DNA of 64,000 nucleotides from Tenebrio molitor (GCF_963966145.1 NC_091046.1:14074001-14138000); one strand, 5' to 3'; shown: positions 46,724 to 58,809, counted from the first letter of the stretch. Translations and numbers: made by a program. The notes: generated by a model not told the origin, from the sequence alone.

Positions 46724-47010
46724 TATGTATGAGCATTTTCTCTAAAATTTTCTTATTAAAGCATAGGAAAAAAATATCAAGTCATTTGAAGAGAAAAAGG
46801 AGGAATAAAAATCAGCAAAAAAATCACTTGGTTGCCATTAAAAAAAAAAAATAAATTACGTTTCCAGCGAAATGCGTTGACACACAAAAACAACGAGTAC
46901 GCTAAGAAATGGAGAATAATTAGTAAAAAAAACTTTTGTTATGTGAACATTTGTGAACTTTAGTTCATATTTACGGAAATAAACCGCCCATTCCATACTT
47001 TCCTGTATAT

Positions 47011-48190
47011 TATTTAAAATCAATTACGAACGTCATAGAAATTTTCACTTCTGTCGTGCGGTCTTAACCGCTTCATGTACTTATTAATTTTTTTGCTTCC
47101 TGTGTTTGTTAATTTTTCCATATAATCATACATAATTATTTATGTTACATATTCTGTTAAATTTGAATTATATAGAATGTCTATTAAAATTGTTACTCAC
47201 AATAAAACATTTTCGTTAAATTGTTAATTAATTAAATATTATTTATTCATTTATTAAATTATTAATTACATATTTATTAATTAATAAACTACTAAACTTA
47301 TAATATCTTGATGGAAATTTTGTGTTCAAATATTAATAACAACGTTCTAAAGCATCTGATGTTCTCGAAATTGTTAAACGCTACGTAACGTAATTTCTGT
47401 TGAAACGCCTTTTTCAATTTACTCACAGACGATTCTGTGAACTACTCCAATCAGGTAGGTATTAAGCTCAATTCAAAAAAGATGATCGATACTAACTTAG
47501 GTAGGTACTTACTTTTATCTTTGCTCGCTTCATTTATCAACGTAATTCATTAATAACTTAAAAGAATTTTAGCACATGTCACTTCAAACCCTTTGAACAT
47601 AATTAAATCGTGATACACTCCTATTTTGCTATTTGGTGACATTCTATAAGTTCCTTTAAATAAATAGTTTACCCTTTCTTTGTGGTTTTTATTGTGGACA
47701 TTTTTTTTAAGTTTGTATTATGTATTTAATTTAATGTATGTATCGATCTGTATATTTTTAAAGTAGTCTAAAAATGTAATGAGTAATTACGCTGACCGGC
47801 CGCAATCCGGCTCCTACGTTTTCAGGTACAATTTCAAAACTGCCGCAAAACGCCTATCCATGTAAAGGATTATTATGATCATAGCCGCAATCCGGCTTCA
47901 CCAGAATTTTGTGATGTTTCTGAAGATATTTGTAAAAATAATAGATACTTCAACAAGAAAGAACTCTGAAATACTTAAAAGTTATAAAACTGTTTCTACG
48001 ACAATATAATTCATGTATCACGTGATCATGAATGATCCAATGAAAACGCGTAAAAGTCCTTAGTTGCATGGCTATCACAGCGATTATAAAAAACAAAAAA
48101 ATTATTTTCTTATTTACTTTCGTCGTTACGATTTTTGATTGAAATAAATTTGTCAATTTGACAAATAAATGAATAATTTTGTATTTCATT
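47011..48190. other. Stretch without recognised features
   Basis: Very AT-rich. CCGCAATCCGGCT occurs twice (near 47800 and 47885) as a short direct repeat. No gene was recognised. Confidence 0.4.
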
Positions 48191-48206
48191 CATTATATTG
48201 TCTCAT

Positions 48207-48318
48207 CGAATATAACACGTGGTATGATTAATCATCGATGATATTAAATTCGTGAAATTGAAGCAGCACAATTTCACTCATAATATCATCGATAATAATC
48301 ATACCACTTGTTATATTA
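48207..48318. repeat. Variable-arm palindrome 10
   Basis: The arms are AATATAACACGTGGTATGAT, CATCGATGATATTA and GTGAAATTG with their complements. The centre is only AAGCAGCA, so the CTCG-type core is absent. Confidence 0.7.
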
Positions 48319-48359
48319 TAGCTGATAATAAATTTATCAAAACTTGCAAATTAGGAAAA

Positions 48360-48465
48360 TACTAAATAAAAATGTGAATGTAAGTTTACTTACTTATGAC
48401 TACTGTTTTACTCCACATCTCTACGTCCTATGAGAAAATATTCTTTGCAGATCTATACTTGTCAG
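48360..48465. repeat. Dispersed repeat, inverted partner of 13908-13990
   Basis: It matches the complement of that block, including GATCTGCAAA.AATATTTTCTCAT. No terminal repeats were identified on this side. The following 48470-49740 shows no gene. Confidence 0.65.
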
Positions 48466-49754
48466 CTCATGCAAATAAACAATAAGGTGATATCATGTCG
48501 CATATCAATAAATCGTGTGATAATAGATTGCTTTTAAACCTTGTTTCTTATATTGTCAACATTATTTATATGCACTAAAAATTCTACAAATGTATGCCAA
48601 AAGGAATACGCATTGATCACATCTTGTTAACCCGTCTTATAAAGCTACTATTTTTATTTGTTTTTTATTATTTTTCTGTCAACACATTTTTGTGTTTTAT
48701 GTGAACCTGGAATCAAGAAGTTCGCGCCATATGGATTTTTTTTTATTCATCGAATTAGCAAAAATTTTATTATGGCAGTCATTGCTGATTATACAGGGTG
48801 TTATTGAAAGTTGTACAGATATTTTAACCACGAGCTTCTGGCTTCATGTAGAACTCGGAAAAAATATCTAAAAAATTCTAGTCAAAAAATAAAACGACAT
48901 TTATTTTTTGAGCAACAATTTTTTTAATGGCTTTTAGTCTTCTACGTTGTCAAACAACCTCGTAGGTAAAATTTCGGCACATTTTAAAAATACACCGTGT
49001 ATATCATGTTTTATAAAATGTACGCCTCTCTCGGAAGTGAAGTGACTTCTAAAAATGTACATTGGGGTTACCCCGACGTCAAGTGAGAAAAGTACCAGAA
49101 CCTGGAATGGAAACGTGTGTGATCCTGTTTCGAGGACGACTGTCTGTTTGCTTCTAAATAAAAATGCGTTACGTAACGAAACCAGTGCGGTAATGAACTA
49201 CATTACGCAACTCAAATGACTGTAAATGAGTGTGGTAATAACGACTTATCCAAGCAGCCGTAGATAAAACAAATTATGTAATTCTTTTCTAATTTTGTTC
49301 TGAAAATTTGTCCAGTGGGATAAAATCTCATTAGAACTAGTTTTTCCTATATGTCTTTAAAATGTTTCCAATATATTTAACACAAACCCTATTTGCATTT
49401 TTTTAAATGTTAAATTTGACGTATACCGGAAGTCACGTGTTAACTTTTGTGAGTTCTATTGTTTTTTTGTTTTATTGTTTTTAGACAAGTACCTAGCGAT
49501 AATTGCTGTAGAATAATTTTTCCTAAACCAATGGATAAGAGTATGCGTTCCATACAATGCAATACAACATTTTATATAACAACTCTCTCAAATCCGTTTG
49601 ATTTATTTTAATTTTTTCGTTATTTTTTTGACACCGAAAAATCAATTGCCATGCCATTTAAAAATTACAAAGAATTATTGGATTATTTGTTATGGTAAGT
49701 TGTGTGATTTATTGCGCAACACAAGTAAAGATACCTATAATAATAATTATTTTT

Positions 49755-50013
49755 TTGTTCGACACTGTCAGAATTTGTGAAATTTCTCCTGTGTGAGCGG
49801 ATTTTGATAAATGTCATAACTTGTCAAAACGAAACGTCAAGCTAATTTTAAAGATTTTAAGCGATTTGGAGCCTTTAAGGGGCTTGTCGAACAAAAAAAC
49901 CTTGTATTCAACTCGTTCTTGTGTAAATTGGGCCTTTTTTGGCATGAGTGGGCCAGTTTAAAACGCGAGTGAAACGAGCGGCCAGTTTAAACACAAACTC
50001 GTTAAATAAACTA
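49755..50013. mobile_element. Composite repeat (MITE plus palindrome), inverted copy of 36354-36577
   Basis: TTTTTTGTTCGACACTGTCAG to GTCGAACAAAAAA is followed by a palindrome with AACTCGTTCTTGTGTAAATT arms and the tip AAATAAACTACTAT. Both parts occur together here and in the RpS5 intron. Confidence 0.7.
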
Positions 50014-50065
50014 CTATCTCTGTATCTTTCTATTATTCACTAGTTAGTAATGGTGAAGAGTATTT

Positions 50066-50710
50066 ATTATCCGTTCACCTGACATCCGCACTGTCAGTGT
50101 TATTTTTTATTCAAATTGGTCGAATGTACACTGGCGGCCATTAATTTGGAAACACCGGCCTAATCTAGTTTACTGGATATTTCTAATATTTGATAGTGTA
50201 AGCGTTATGTCATTAACTCATGTCACTCATGTCATCGTTGACCGCATTCAACAGACTGTCGCAGCCGAAATTGATATGTCAACAACATTGTCAAAGTGAC
50301 AAACAATTTACAATAGAAAAATCTTGGTGTTTCCAAATTAATGGCCGCCACTGTACATCAAAATTTCGACTTTTCTTTTGAGTGTACATTAAATCTAGTG
50401 ATAAATAAATTGCTACTGTCAGATAGAAGAAGTTGGGTTATAAACTGGTGTTTCAAATTATTTTATTTAACGCTATTTAAGGTATTGCATCTAAATCTTC
50501 CTCAGAATAGAACTCCAATTCTGATCCTGAATCGGACGCGGCAAGAGAAATAATTGTTGGAGGAACATCAGCAATAGATGAATGACTCATATGCCTTTCT
50601 AATGTGGCAACATTATTTTACATAAATTACCAAGTTAGTATAATAGGGATTTTAAATATTACCAACAGCTTGTCAACCTGACAGTGCGGATGTCAAGTGA
50701 ACGGATAATA
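50066..50710. mobile_element. MITE with TTATCCGTTCACCTGACATC ends, interrupted
   Basis: The ends share TATTATCCGTTCAC and TGACATCCGCACTGTCAG, inverted at 50676-50710. A second MITE sits at 50127-50355. On the minus strand 50480-50610 is an open acidic stretch (SDSGSELEFYSEEDLDAI) that may be the tail of a lost transposase. Confidence 0.75.
50127..50355. mobile_element. Inner MITE with CACTGGCGGCCATTAATTTG ends
   Basis: Nearly perfect inverted ends of about 30 bp with TA borders, inside the 50066-50710 element. Confidence 0.85.
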
Positions 50711-51003
50711 TGTGAAATTACCATAGCAATAATATGACTAGGTACGGCTAAAAAGTTTGCCCGTATGGTGAAAACTTTTTGATAAGAATTATGTTTTCGA
50801 TATGAATGAAATCAAAATCATGCATCAATAAATTGATAAATGTAAGGTATTCAGTTATTTACTAGAACTTCAATAAACAAAAATGTGATGTTGAAGTTAA
50901 ATATTAGACCAATAAAAAACTAATGAATTAAAGGAAGCGAGGACGAAGTGTATACGATTTTTGTTTTGTTAATTCATTATCATCTATCATGTTTATGCAT
51001 ATG

Positions 51004-52240
51004 TACTATTGCGGCCAAAAAATTTCGTCCGTCACTTTAAAGGCCCTGACATGAAGTGTAAACTACCCTTAAGCACCAATAACCTCGCTTTGTTATCGTT
51101 ATTGTCATTTTGACAATCTGTCATTCAGTTCATCAGTTCAAATTTTGTGAATACAAAGGACAAGTTCCACTCTTACAAAATTACCACACGACCGCTAGTC
51201 GCTAGTGGCACTAGAGACTAGAGGCAGACTTGCGGCTATTTTTGGATTAAAGTACCAAACAGAGAACCGTGGAAATTACACGAGTATGCCGTAGTTTTTA
51301 AAAAATCAAACGAAAAACATTAAGGCAAAGACAAGGAAATGAAACATTTATTTTTGTTTAAGTACTTAGCTAAATCAAAAGATAAAATGAATGAAGTTTA
51401 AAATCAATACTTGGTCATTGCTCCATTGGCGTCAATAACTCGTCTTACACGACGCGAGATGGAGAGGCATAAATCTCTGTGATAATTCCTATGTAACGAT
51501 TGCCATGCATTAGTAATCGCAGTCAAAAGTTCTGCCCTATTCCGAATCACTTGTCGTTGTTGCAAATTACGAACCAAAAATCTGGACTGCGACTTGGCCA
51601 ATCAAGAACGTTTATGCTACCATTCTGCTACCCTATGTGCTGAATGCATTGAACAATTGTCTTGTTGAAATATGAAGTTAAAATTCGGAAAAATTCTTGA
51701 AACTAAAGGCATCATCACGTCTTCAAGAATCCTAACATAAACATCACTGTTGAGCCGATCTTCTAGAGACAACATTAGCCCAGGTCTATCTACTAAAATC
51801 CATGCCCATATGTTTGCCGAAAATCCACCGCTCCTTTCCGTTGTATTTGCTTGTATTTACCCCTTCAACAGCCGTCATAAAAGGGCTATTGCGTAATCTA
51901 TGGAGAAGCATATTATCTTCTTCTGCAGTAAATGTGCTAGGCCTCCCTGAGCCTTGGCGTCTTTCAATAGTTCCATTCCATTTTGTCTCCATTTCTGAAG
52001 AATGGACGAAATTGTACTTTTAGGTATACGAAGGTCCATCGAAATCTGAGCTTGGGACATTCCTCTTTGTGCAAGAGTTACTATTTTGATTTTATTAAAA
52101 TTTGATACCGATGGCATTTTGCTTGACTTTCAAAAGTGACAAGTAAAAACATCAATCATAATGACAATAAGGAATGGACTACACCGATTTTTTTGAAATG
52201 ACGGAAAAATGACGGCCGAAATTTTTTGGCCGCCATAGTA
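51004..52240 (-). mobile_element. Tc1-like transposon, degraded
   Basis: The ends are TACTATTGCGGCCAAAAAAT and the complement of TACTATGGCGGCCAAAAAAT. It is 1.24 kb, near the usual Tc1 size, but the gene is broken. Confidence 0.85.
51404..52117 (-). pseudogene. Tc1-like transposase pseudogene
   Basis: From 52117 downward: MPSVSNFNKIKIVTLAQRGM, an HTH (AQISMDLRIPKSTISSIL), RRQGSGRPSTFTAEED, then after deletions and frameshifts the C-terminal part RRVRRVIDANGAMTKY. The catalytic core is mostly lost. Confidence 0.8.
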
Positions 52241-52548
52241 CCTATAAAAATGTATACGCATATTTTTTCTGGAATGTTAAGATGTTATAACGTTTGCTTT
52301 TACTAATCGTGGATGTAAAAAAACGGATATATTTTTGCACATTGATTAAATGCAGATTTATACTCGTACCGTAATTCATGCGGTGTGTTTCAAGATGTAC
52401 GAAGATGTTCCTCATGTAAAGACCGTTAAATGGTGAATGGAAATTTGTTTAATTTGTTTATCAACGAATCGTCATTTATTTACAGTAGCATATGTGAAAT
52501 TTATTTGTTGCCTCACTTTGCATTCTTAAGATATTTTAAACTTTTCAG

Positions 52549-52700
52549 AGAATCTTGTTTATGGATTTCTCAGAACTGTTGCGACACAAGAAAACATTGA
52601 TTTAGACTACGATATGGTTCTTCACGATAAACGAGCCATAGAGAAATTTGTAGCACGGAGTTTTTCTGCAAGTAGAATAGAAAAAAAAAATGCACAATGA
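52549..52700 (+). other. Possible orphan terminal exon
   Basis: After a good acceptor (TTTTAAACTTTTCAG) a frame of about 50 codons runs to TGA at 52698, with an ordinary protein-like composition (e.g. LVYGFLRTVATQENIDLDYD). It would need a preceding exon ending in phase 1. The candidates I tried upstream create a stop. I do not recognise the protein. Confidence 0.25.
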
Positions 52701-54090
52701 ATTAGTTTTAAAAACATTGTACTATTCCGGCCACGGAATCTTGGTCAACATTTTTTAGACATTTCTAAAAAAAATTGTGTAAACCAAGCATTAGTGTCAT
52801 TAATAAATGACAATTATTAAAAATCACTTTGAAGTTTTTCTTGTGACATCAAAAAAGCAGGGAAATTGCATTATCGAGTCAAAAGTTGGGTTATATTCAA
52901 TAAGGCCAGTTCACACCTATTTGTCAGTTAAATGTCATTTGTGGCCAAGATTCCGTGTCCCGAATAGTACATACTACACTACTCGACGGATACTGAAACT
53001 GTTAATACCAGATTAGAAGCGCAACCGATTTTTGGGGAAAATTTAACCATCACGGACTCTACTTTAATCCTAATGGATTTCTTAAAACATTTTTACGGCG
53101 CATGAATTTTGGGTTCAGGATGTATTATGCAAAATTAATTTTCAAAGTATGCTGTGTTATTAAGGAAAAAGTGTTTATCCCCCAAAGTAAAAGAACACCT
53201 CTCTTTTTTAAATATGAAGCGGTGATAAAAGAGACATGAACAAACAAAAATCCAAGAACATCCTTATACTAAATGTATCGGGCCTTCAAATAAATATATA
53301 TTTAGAGTAGGCGCAGGCGACATTCTAATTCTGTTAACAGTGTAAAGTAATTTTTGTAGGTAACCAATTATTCTGCGGAGTTACACAGGTTACATAGTAA
53401 GCTTTTTCCCAATTTCATATTGTCATATTCCGTGGAGGGGGAATAGGGAGAAACATATACATATGTATTAACTACTGTTAACTAGTTAATGGATATATGG
53501 GGAGAATGCACTACAAAAATTAAAAATATTTTCTAACCTAATATTATTTCGTTAAAATATCAGACGTTTCTTGTGTCATTTTCTACGCTGGAAAAATGTT
53601 GCAAACAATTGAATTTCCATAGGTTGCTCTAAATATAAATTTATTTAAAGGCCCGTCATTAATGTCCTAAGTGACTGCGTTGAGAAAGAGAAATTCAGTT
53701 GTTTTAATTTTGTTTCTTTGTCATGAACAATAAATGTTGAAGTACTCCTATTAAATGTTAAGAAGCACACGTAGCTTATAATGTAATTTACCACAGAAGG
53801 AATATAATTATTTACATTTGATCGAACATTTTTAGTATCTACCTAATGATCTCGTAGTGACGTCGTTTATTTAATAATTTCCAAGAGGGGTTTTAGATTA
53901 TTTTTGTGTCAAGTGTTATATTTCATATTAATTTTTTGTAATTAAAGATATGTTACCCTATTCCATGTGGTATTTTATTCAACTACTATTCTTCTACTTG
54001 TGAGAGCATAATTTAAGTAGATAGGATGTGATTTTATTCAATTTAAAACAATTAGCACAAGTGTGTTATATATTCCAAAACGACAATATG
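52701..54090. other. Stretch without recognised features
   Basis: AT-rich sequence, no transposon ends or genes recognised. Confidence 0.4.
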
Positions 54091-54302
54091 TATCGGGAGT
54101 TCATTTAAACTTATCCTCAAAGTTGGCATTGAAGAGTCGATTGTGAACACACCACGGATTACAAATCACGGATCAGCTGTTTAAATCTAAATTCATTTTT
54201 TGCCTTGTTTGCGTTTTTACTCTGCAATCTGCCGACTGGTGTGTCCACACAATCGACTCTTCGACGCCAACTTTAAGGATAAATTTAAATGAACACCCGA
54301 TA
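54091..54302. mobile_element. Family A MITE, complete
   Basis: The ends TATCGGGAGTTCATTTAAAC and GGTGTTCATTTAAATTTA (complement) are bordered by TA. The inner arms carry GTCGATTGTG.ACACACCA. At 212 bp this is the cleanest family A copy. Confidence 0.85.
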
Positions 54303-55330
54303 CCTTTCTAATTAAAAAATAATCAGATAATAATGGTGTTTTTTTATGTATGTGTTTGTTGACTACAAAACTTGATACAAAATTCATGTAATATTGGAAT
54401 AAATATTATTTTCAAGCATGTTTCTATGCGAATATGACAAGGTCTCGATTCTGAGGTATCTGTCCGATAAAAGAAGCTACAGAATTGTAAAACATGAACT
54501 AATCAAGTTATTTGTGCGATCCACGTGTCGCAAGTGATAGCCAAGTGGATGATTTTAATACATTATTCATGAATTCAGAACGTCAACGACATGAGGGCAT
54601 TGGCGAATAAAGAAAATCTTTGGTAGGGTGATAACACTATTGAAGGTGATTTCATGGAAATAATTTTCCATGCGTATGTGAGCATATTGACTTATTTATT
54701 TCAAGATTGTGGTTAACTTCGATTAAAATATCTATTATGCAGAGAACCTATTGATGAGCACCAATCTAATCTGATAAAATATGCAGAAGCGGTGAGATGT
54801 AACTGATCAAGACTGATGGTAGAAAAAATGAACATCAGTGTCGACACAGAGGTGTCTGGCTAAGTAAAAGTTTTAAGACACAGTTAATCTTGACATGACT
54901 TCAATCGATGGCGAAAAAATGTAAATCTTTTCTCTCTGCCTATAAATAACGGGTGTTCAAAGAAAATTGTAGTCAACGAATTGTGCTTACTTTTGTTATT
55001 GGTGTAACTTCATCAGCTGTCAAATACTTCCTGAAGAAAATAAACCGAAAACTTCAATTCGTCATTTATTGCAATACATGAAGATACGATGTATGTGAGG
55101 TTACGTAAGTATAATCTATTCATTTTGATTGTGACCAAGGCACCTAAACTATATGTATGCTTGACTTGCACATCGCAGCACTTGGGGAAAGGGAGAGCGC
55201 GGTGGTTGCGGCGATTGCTTACGTCACTGGTGGAAGCTCAGAGCTCACTCAGTATAACTGAGAGAAATGTTGTTTTTAGGACTTTGGTACTAAATCTACT
55301 ACTTTTCAGTGTCATTTAGTACCCAAAAAA

Positions 55331-55497
55331 AAATAGTTATTTTTGTATTAAGTGCGCAAAATTATTGTTTTTTGTTGGCGCATGAGAATGAGTTCTTGTT
55401 CGAGACCGGTCTGGTTGAGACTTCAAACTCATTCGAATGCGCCGGCAAAATAATAATCTTTCGCATGAAATACAAACACTGAAACACTATTTTTTCT
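55331..55497. repeat. Variable-arm palindrome 11
   Basis: The tips AAAAAATAGTTATTTTTGTA and CACTATTTTTTC are the clearest pair of shared tips. The arms include GGCGCAT and GAATGAGTT with their complements, and the centre is GTTCGAGACCGGTCTGGTTGA. Confidence 0.75.
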
Positions 55498-55957
55498 ACA
55501 ACATTAAAAAAAGAGTTTGATTTTTGAAGGCAAATTAGATGAAGAAAATCAAAGTATCAAGTATTGTGACACGTCATTGTGACTTAGGAAACGGGCAAAT
55601 GAAGACTACATTTTTTCACATGTGTTAAAATCAACCCATCCAGAACTAGGTCACTATACGTACCTATGTGGAGGAGAATAAGAATGGACATTCTTACTGT
55701 CAGAATCATTTTACAGGAATTTGACAAATAAACGTGAAATTATTGCAGAAACTTTCTAAAAAATGTACAGTTGATGACGTTATCATAAAGACATTTGTTA
55801 GACAACGTATTTTTATCAAAATAAATTTTTTAAACGTAGAGCTGCAGCAACAAAAAATTAATTATGGTAAAAAAAACGCGCTGACCGTCAAGCAAGTAAT
55901 AAATTAAAAAAAAAACAATGTAACGTATTGTAAACTTTAACATTCGTGAATAATAAA

Positions 55958-56250
55958 TTTTTCCAACGTCGCTTATGAAAATGATACTTTCATCACTCAA
56001 TTTAGTGAGGAAAATAGACGTTTGCATCACTAGTGAGGAAAATGGAGAATGTAAACTACTAGTGAGAAAAATTTATTTAACAATCTACTACATTAACAAT
56101 CTACTACCTACTTATTAATATAAAAATTTAAAACACTGTTATTTGCATTAATTGAAACTCCAGTTCCGGAAGATTAAAAAAATAGGGGAGTAAAATAATT
56201 ATAAAGAAATTTAAAATTGAGACTCATTTTCATAAGCGACGTTGGAAAAA
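55958..56250. mobile_element. MITE with CCAACGTCGCTTATGAAAAT ends
   Basis: Perfect inverted ends of about 25 bp. TAGTGAGGAAAAT is repeated inside. Its right end runs straight into the next palindrome. Confidence 0.75.
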
Positions 56251-56395
56251 ATAGTATAGGTACACAATTCGTGATCAAAGTGCGATTTTTCAACTCGCAA
56301 TACTATCCTCACTCGCTGGCGCTCGTGAGTATATCATGTATTGCTCGTTGAAAAATCAGGCATCTTCATCACTTATAGTGTAATATACAATGTTT
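56251..56395. repeat. Variable-arm palindrome 12
   Basis: The left tip is AAAATAGTATAGGTACAC. The arms are GATTTTTCAAC and GCAATAC with their complements, and the centre is CTCACTCGCTGGCGCTCGTGAG. Confidence 0.75.
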
Positions 56396-57566
56396 CCCAT
56401 GATTTTATTATGGCATAATTTAATTCCTTAACATAATTTGTTGTAATTTGCCGAAATTACATTTGAACCATACGCACAGAGGACGAGTCTGGGGCTTTGC
56501 TTTCCACCAGTGACGTAACAAACTGCCAACCCTGGACATGCGCAGTGTCACTGTGCGAGTCTAGCATACCTATACTGTTTATGTACTTTGATTGTGACCA
56601 CTCCGTAGTAACTTTTCAGTTGCTAGGTTATTGATAGGGAATTTTAGATAACACTAAATCCAGTCGCACTTTCGGAGGCGCCATTTTGACAGAAACGTCA
56701 TGCTCACACAAGACAGAACGGAGAACGACTTGCGCAAACGTTTTTCGACGTATACTGTGCGCATATCTATAAAATTGAGTTTTGGCACAAAATTTTAGAA
56801 TTCAAAAAGAAAATGCCACGTCGTCTTCTCAAAGTTGGGACCAAACGGTTAATATTGACTTGTTTCGAGACATTTATTGAAGCCAACGGGAAAACAACTC
56901 ACAAAGACGAACATCACCAATAAAGTTAACTCTATTTGTGCTTTTTTGTTGTTTGTTGTTGTTTTTATACCAGGCATTTTTCGCGTTTGTCTTACTGCCA
57001 AATTACCATTTCCTTCGTTCTTCATTAATCATTAATATCGAGAATTGCATGAGGGGATTTCGAAGTTTTTACGTTAAATAATCTGTACCTGGATATAACT
57101 CCACTTTTCAACAGACGTGATCACAGAATCAGACAGACGTTTTTAGTTACTCCTACTTCAAATATTGATTTCCGTTATTAATATTGATAAATACATTAAA
57201 ATCATTGCTTTACTACCATGGTCAAGTTTTGACAATTCTGACATTTTCACATCATGTTCACACCTCACAAATATTTAGTGTAAAACGTATGCAGCACACA
57301 GCTAAACAGCTCCTACTATGTTTTTCGTTGTGGTCACAATCAAAGTGAATAGATAATATACGATGAAATTGTCAACTCATATCAATTAGAAGTTTGTGAA
57401 GGAGAGAGAAAAGTATGGTTTGCTCGACCACAAATTTATCTGAACCCTCGTTATAACGAAATGAGGAAGATTTGAAAACTGCTGCCTAATATATATGTAA
57501 TATCTTGATTAATCTTCATTTTTGTCAGGGATTTCAAACCATGATCCTTAATAGATGTGCATTATA

Positions 57567-57600
57567 TCGGGTGTTTTTTTTTAATTTCACCTCATAAGAG
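57567..57600. repeat. Solo TCGGGTGTTTTTTTTTAATT end
   Basis: A single terminal repeat like those of 40171-42312, with no partner nearby. Confidence 0.6.
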
Positions 57601-57629
57601 TGGATTGTGCACGCACTCATTCAACTCGT

Positions 57630-57766
57630 TCTTGTGTAATTTGATCTTTTTTTGGCACTCGTGGACCTTTAAAACTCTCGTTTCACTCGAGTTTTAAACC
57701 GGCCCACTCATGCCAAAAAAAGCCCAAATTACACAGGAACTCGTTAAATAAACTACTATTTTGAGA
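57630..57766. repeat. Variable-arm palindrome 13
   Basis: The arms begin AACTCGTTCTTGTGTAA and end with the complement. The centre is AAAACTCTCGTTTCACTCGAG. The tip is AAATAAACTACTATTTT. The arms are shared with 36354 and 49880, so these three form a subfamily. Confidence 0.8.
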
Positions 57767-57796
57767 AAATGACAAAATTTTACTCGTAGGTCAAAA

Positions 57797-58228
57797 ATGT
57801 AATTGACCTCAAACAAAAACAAAGAAACATCAAAGGTTGATAATAAAATTTAACGAAAATATTGAAATTGTCCCTCGCCAACCATTTGGCACTCACCCAC
57901 GCGAATGTAAAGACATTGTACACTGCTGTTCAATAATGTCAGGGCTGTTTTTCTCCATTTCAGCGCGAATTCTCTGCCGTAAATTTTCTAAATTGTTTGG
58001 TCTACGAGTATTAAAATAAACCCTTAATATCCATAAATAACCAAAAAAGAATATTTTTACATTAAAAATTAAATTACCCAAATTCTTGAAGCAAAATTTG
58101 TCATTTTCTCATAAAAATTGTTATGTAAGATACCAAATTTTTTTATTTATCTTTTAGGCAGTAGGAAGGTCTATCAGAAAGAGAAGAAAAGGCGGGGGTT
58201 GTCATTTAAAAAAAATGCTGATAACGTT
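57797..58228 (-). repeat. Dispersed repeat copy 2 (transposase C-terminus remnant)
   Basis: Partner of 1480-1890. The minus strand has an open 62-codon frame containing RRPNNLENLRQRIRAEMEKN. Confidence 0.7.
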
Positions 58229-58423
58229 ATTGCGCAAAAACCAATGACGTTATTTAAACGAATTGCACGTCACAGGATGGTATTTTTCGAAATAAAATCG
58301 ACTTGTCCGAGCGATGTTCTGAAACACATCACATAATATTGTAATGAATGTTGTTCCAAACTTTATGTTCACACTGTAGGTAGGTATATATTTTGAAGAA
58401 CGCAATCCTACATTTTTGTCTAA

Positions 58424-58809
58424 TACAGGGTTATTATAAATGATTGTCCCATCGTAGTTGGCGTTAAAAACCACATAAATTTTGGATGTGCCGCTAGCCT
58501 CGCAACGTAGTCTATTTTTTCCTGGTAGGCGGTTGCGCGCGCCATCTACAAAATCCTGCAACGAAAGGCGACTTCCCTATTGGTTACTTTATTCCACTAA
58601 CCAATAGGGAGGTCGCATTTCGTTGCAGAATTTTGTAAATGGTGCGCGCGACCGCCTACCAGGAAAAAATATACTATAACAGTAGACAGATTTCCACTAC
58701 CGCCACCTGTCGGCGATATTAGTCTCACTCATGTTATGAGGCTTGCGGCACATTCAGCTATGTCGCCAAGGCCAACTGCGATGTTACAATTATTTATAAT
58801 AATCCTGTA
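58424..58809. mobile_element. Family B MITE with nested perfect-looking palindrome
   Basis: The outer ends are TACAGGGTTATTATAAATGA and its complement with TA borders. At 58513-58672 sits a second palindrome of 160 bp whose arms (CCTGGTAGGCGGT, GCGCGCGCCAT, AACCAATAGGGA) match almost perfectly. Confidence 0.85.

Larger units (their letters stand above)
45486..47010. mobile_element. IS630-like foldback transposon with broken transposase
   Basis: The arms (about 45486-45890 and 46440-47010, the latter interrupted by a MITE) are inverted copies. The outer ends share AGTATGGA.TGGGCGG. Between them is a degraded transposase on the minus strand. Because the right arm includes a copy of the gene's 3' end (ATACCACCTAACTGC), the element is a foldback formed from its own gene end. 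Confidence 0.75.

Noticed and set aside
56813..56921. Short frame starting MPRRLLKVGTK
   Set aside because: About 35 codons, no recognised family, no splice or promoter support.
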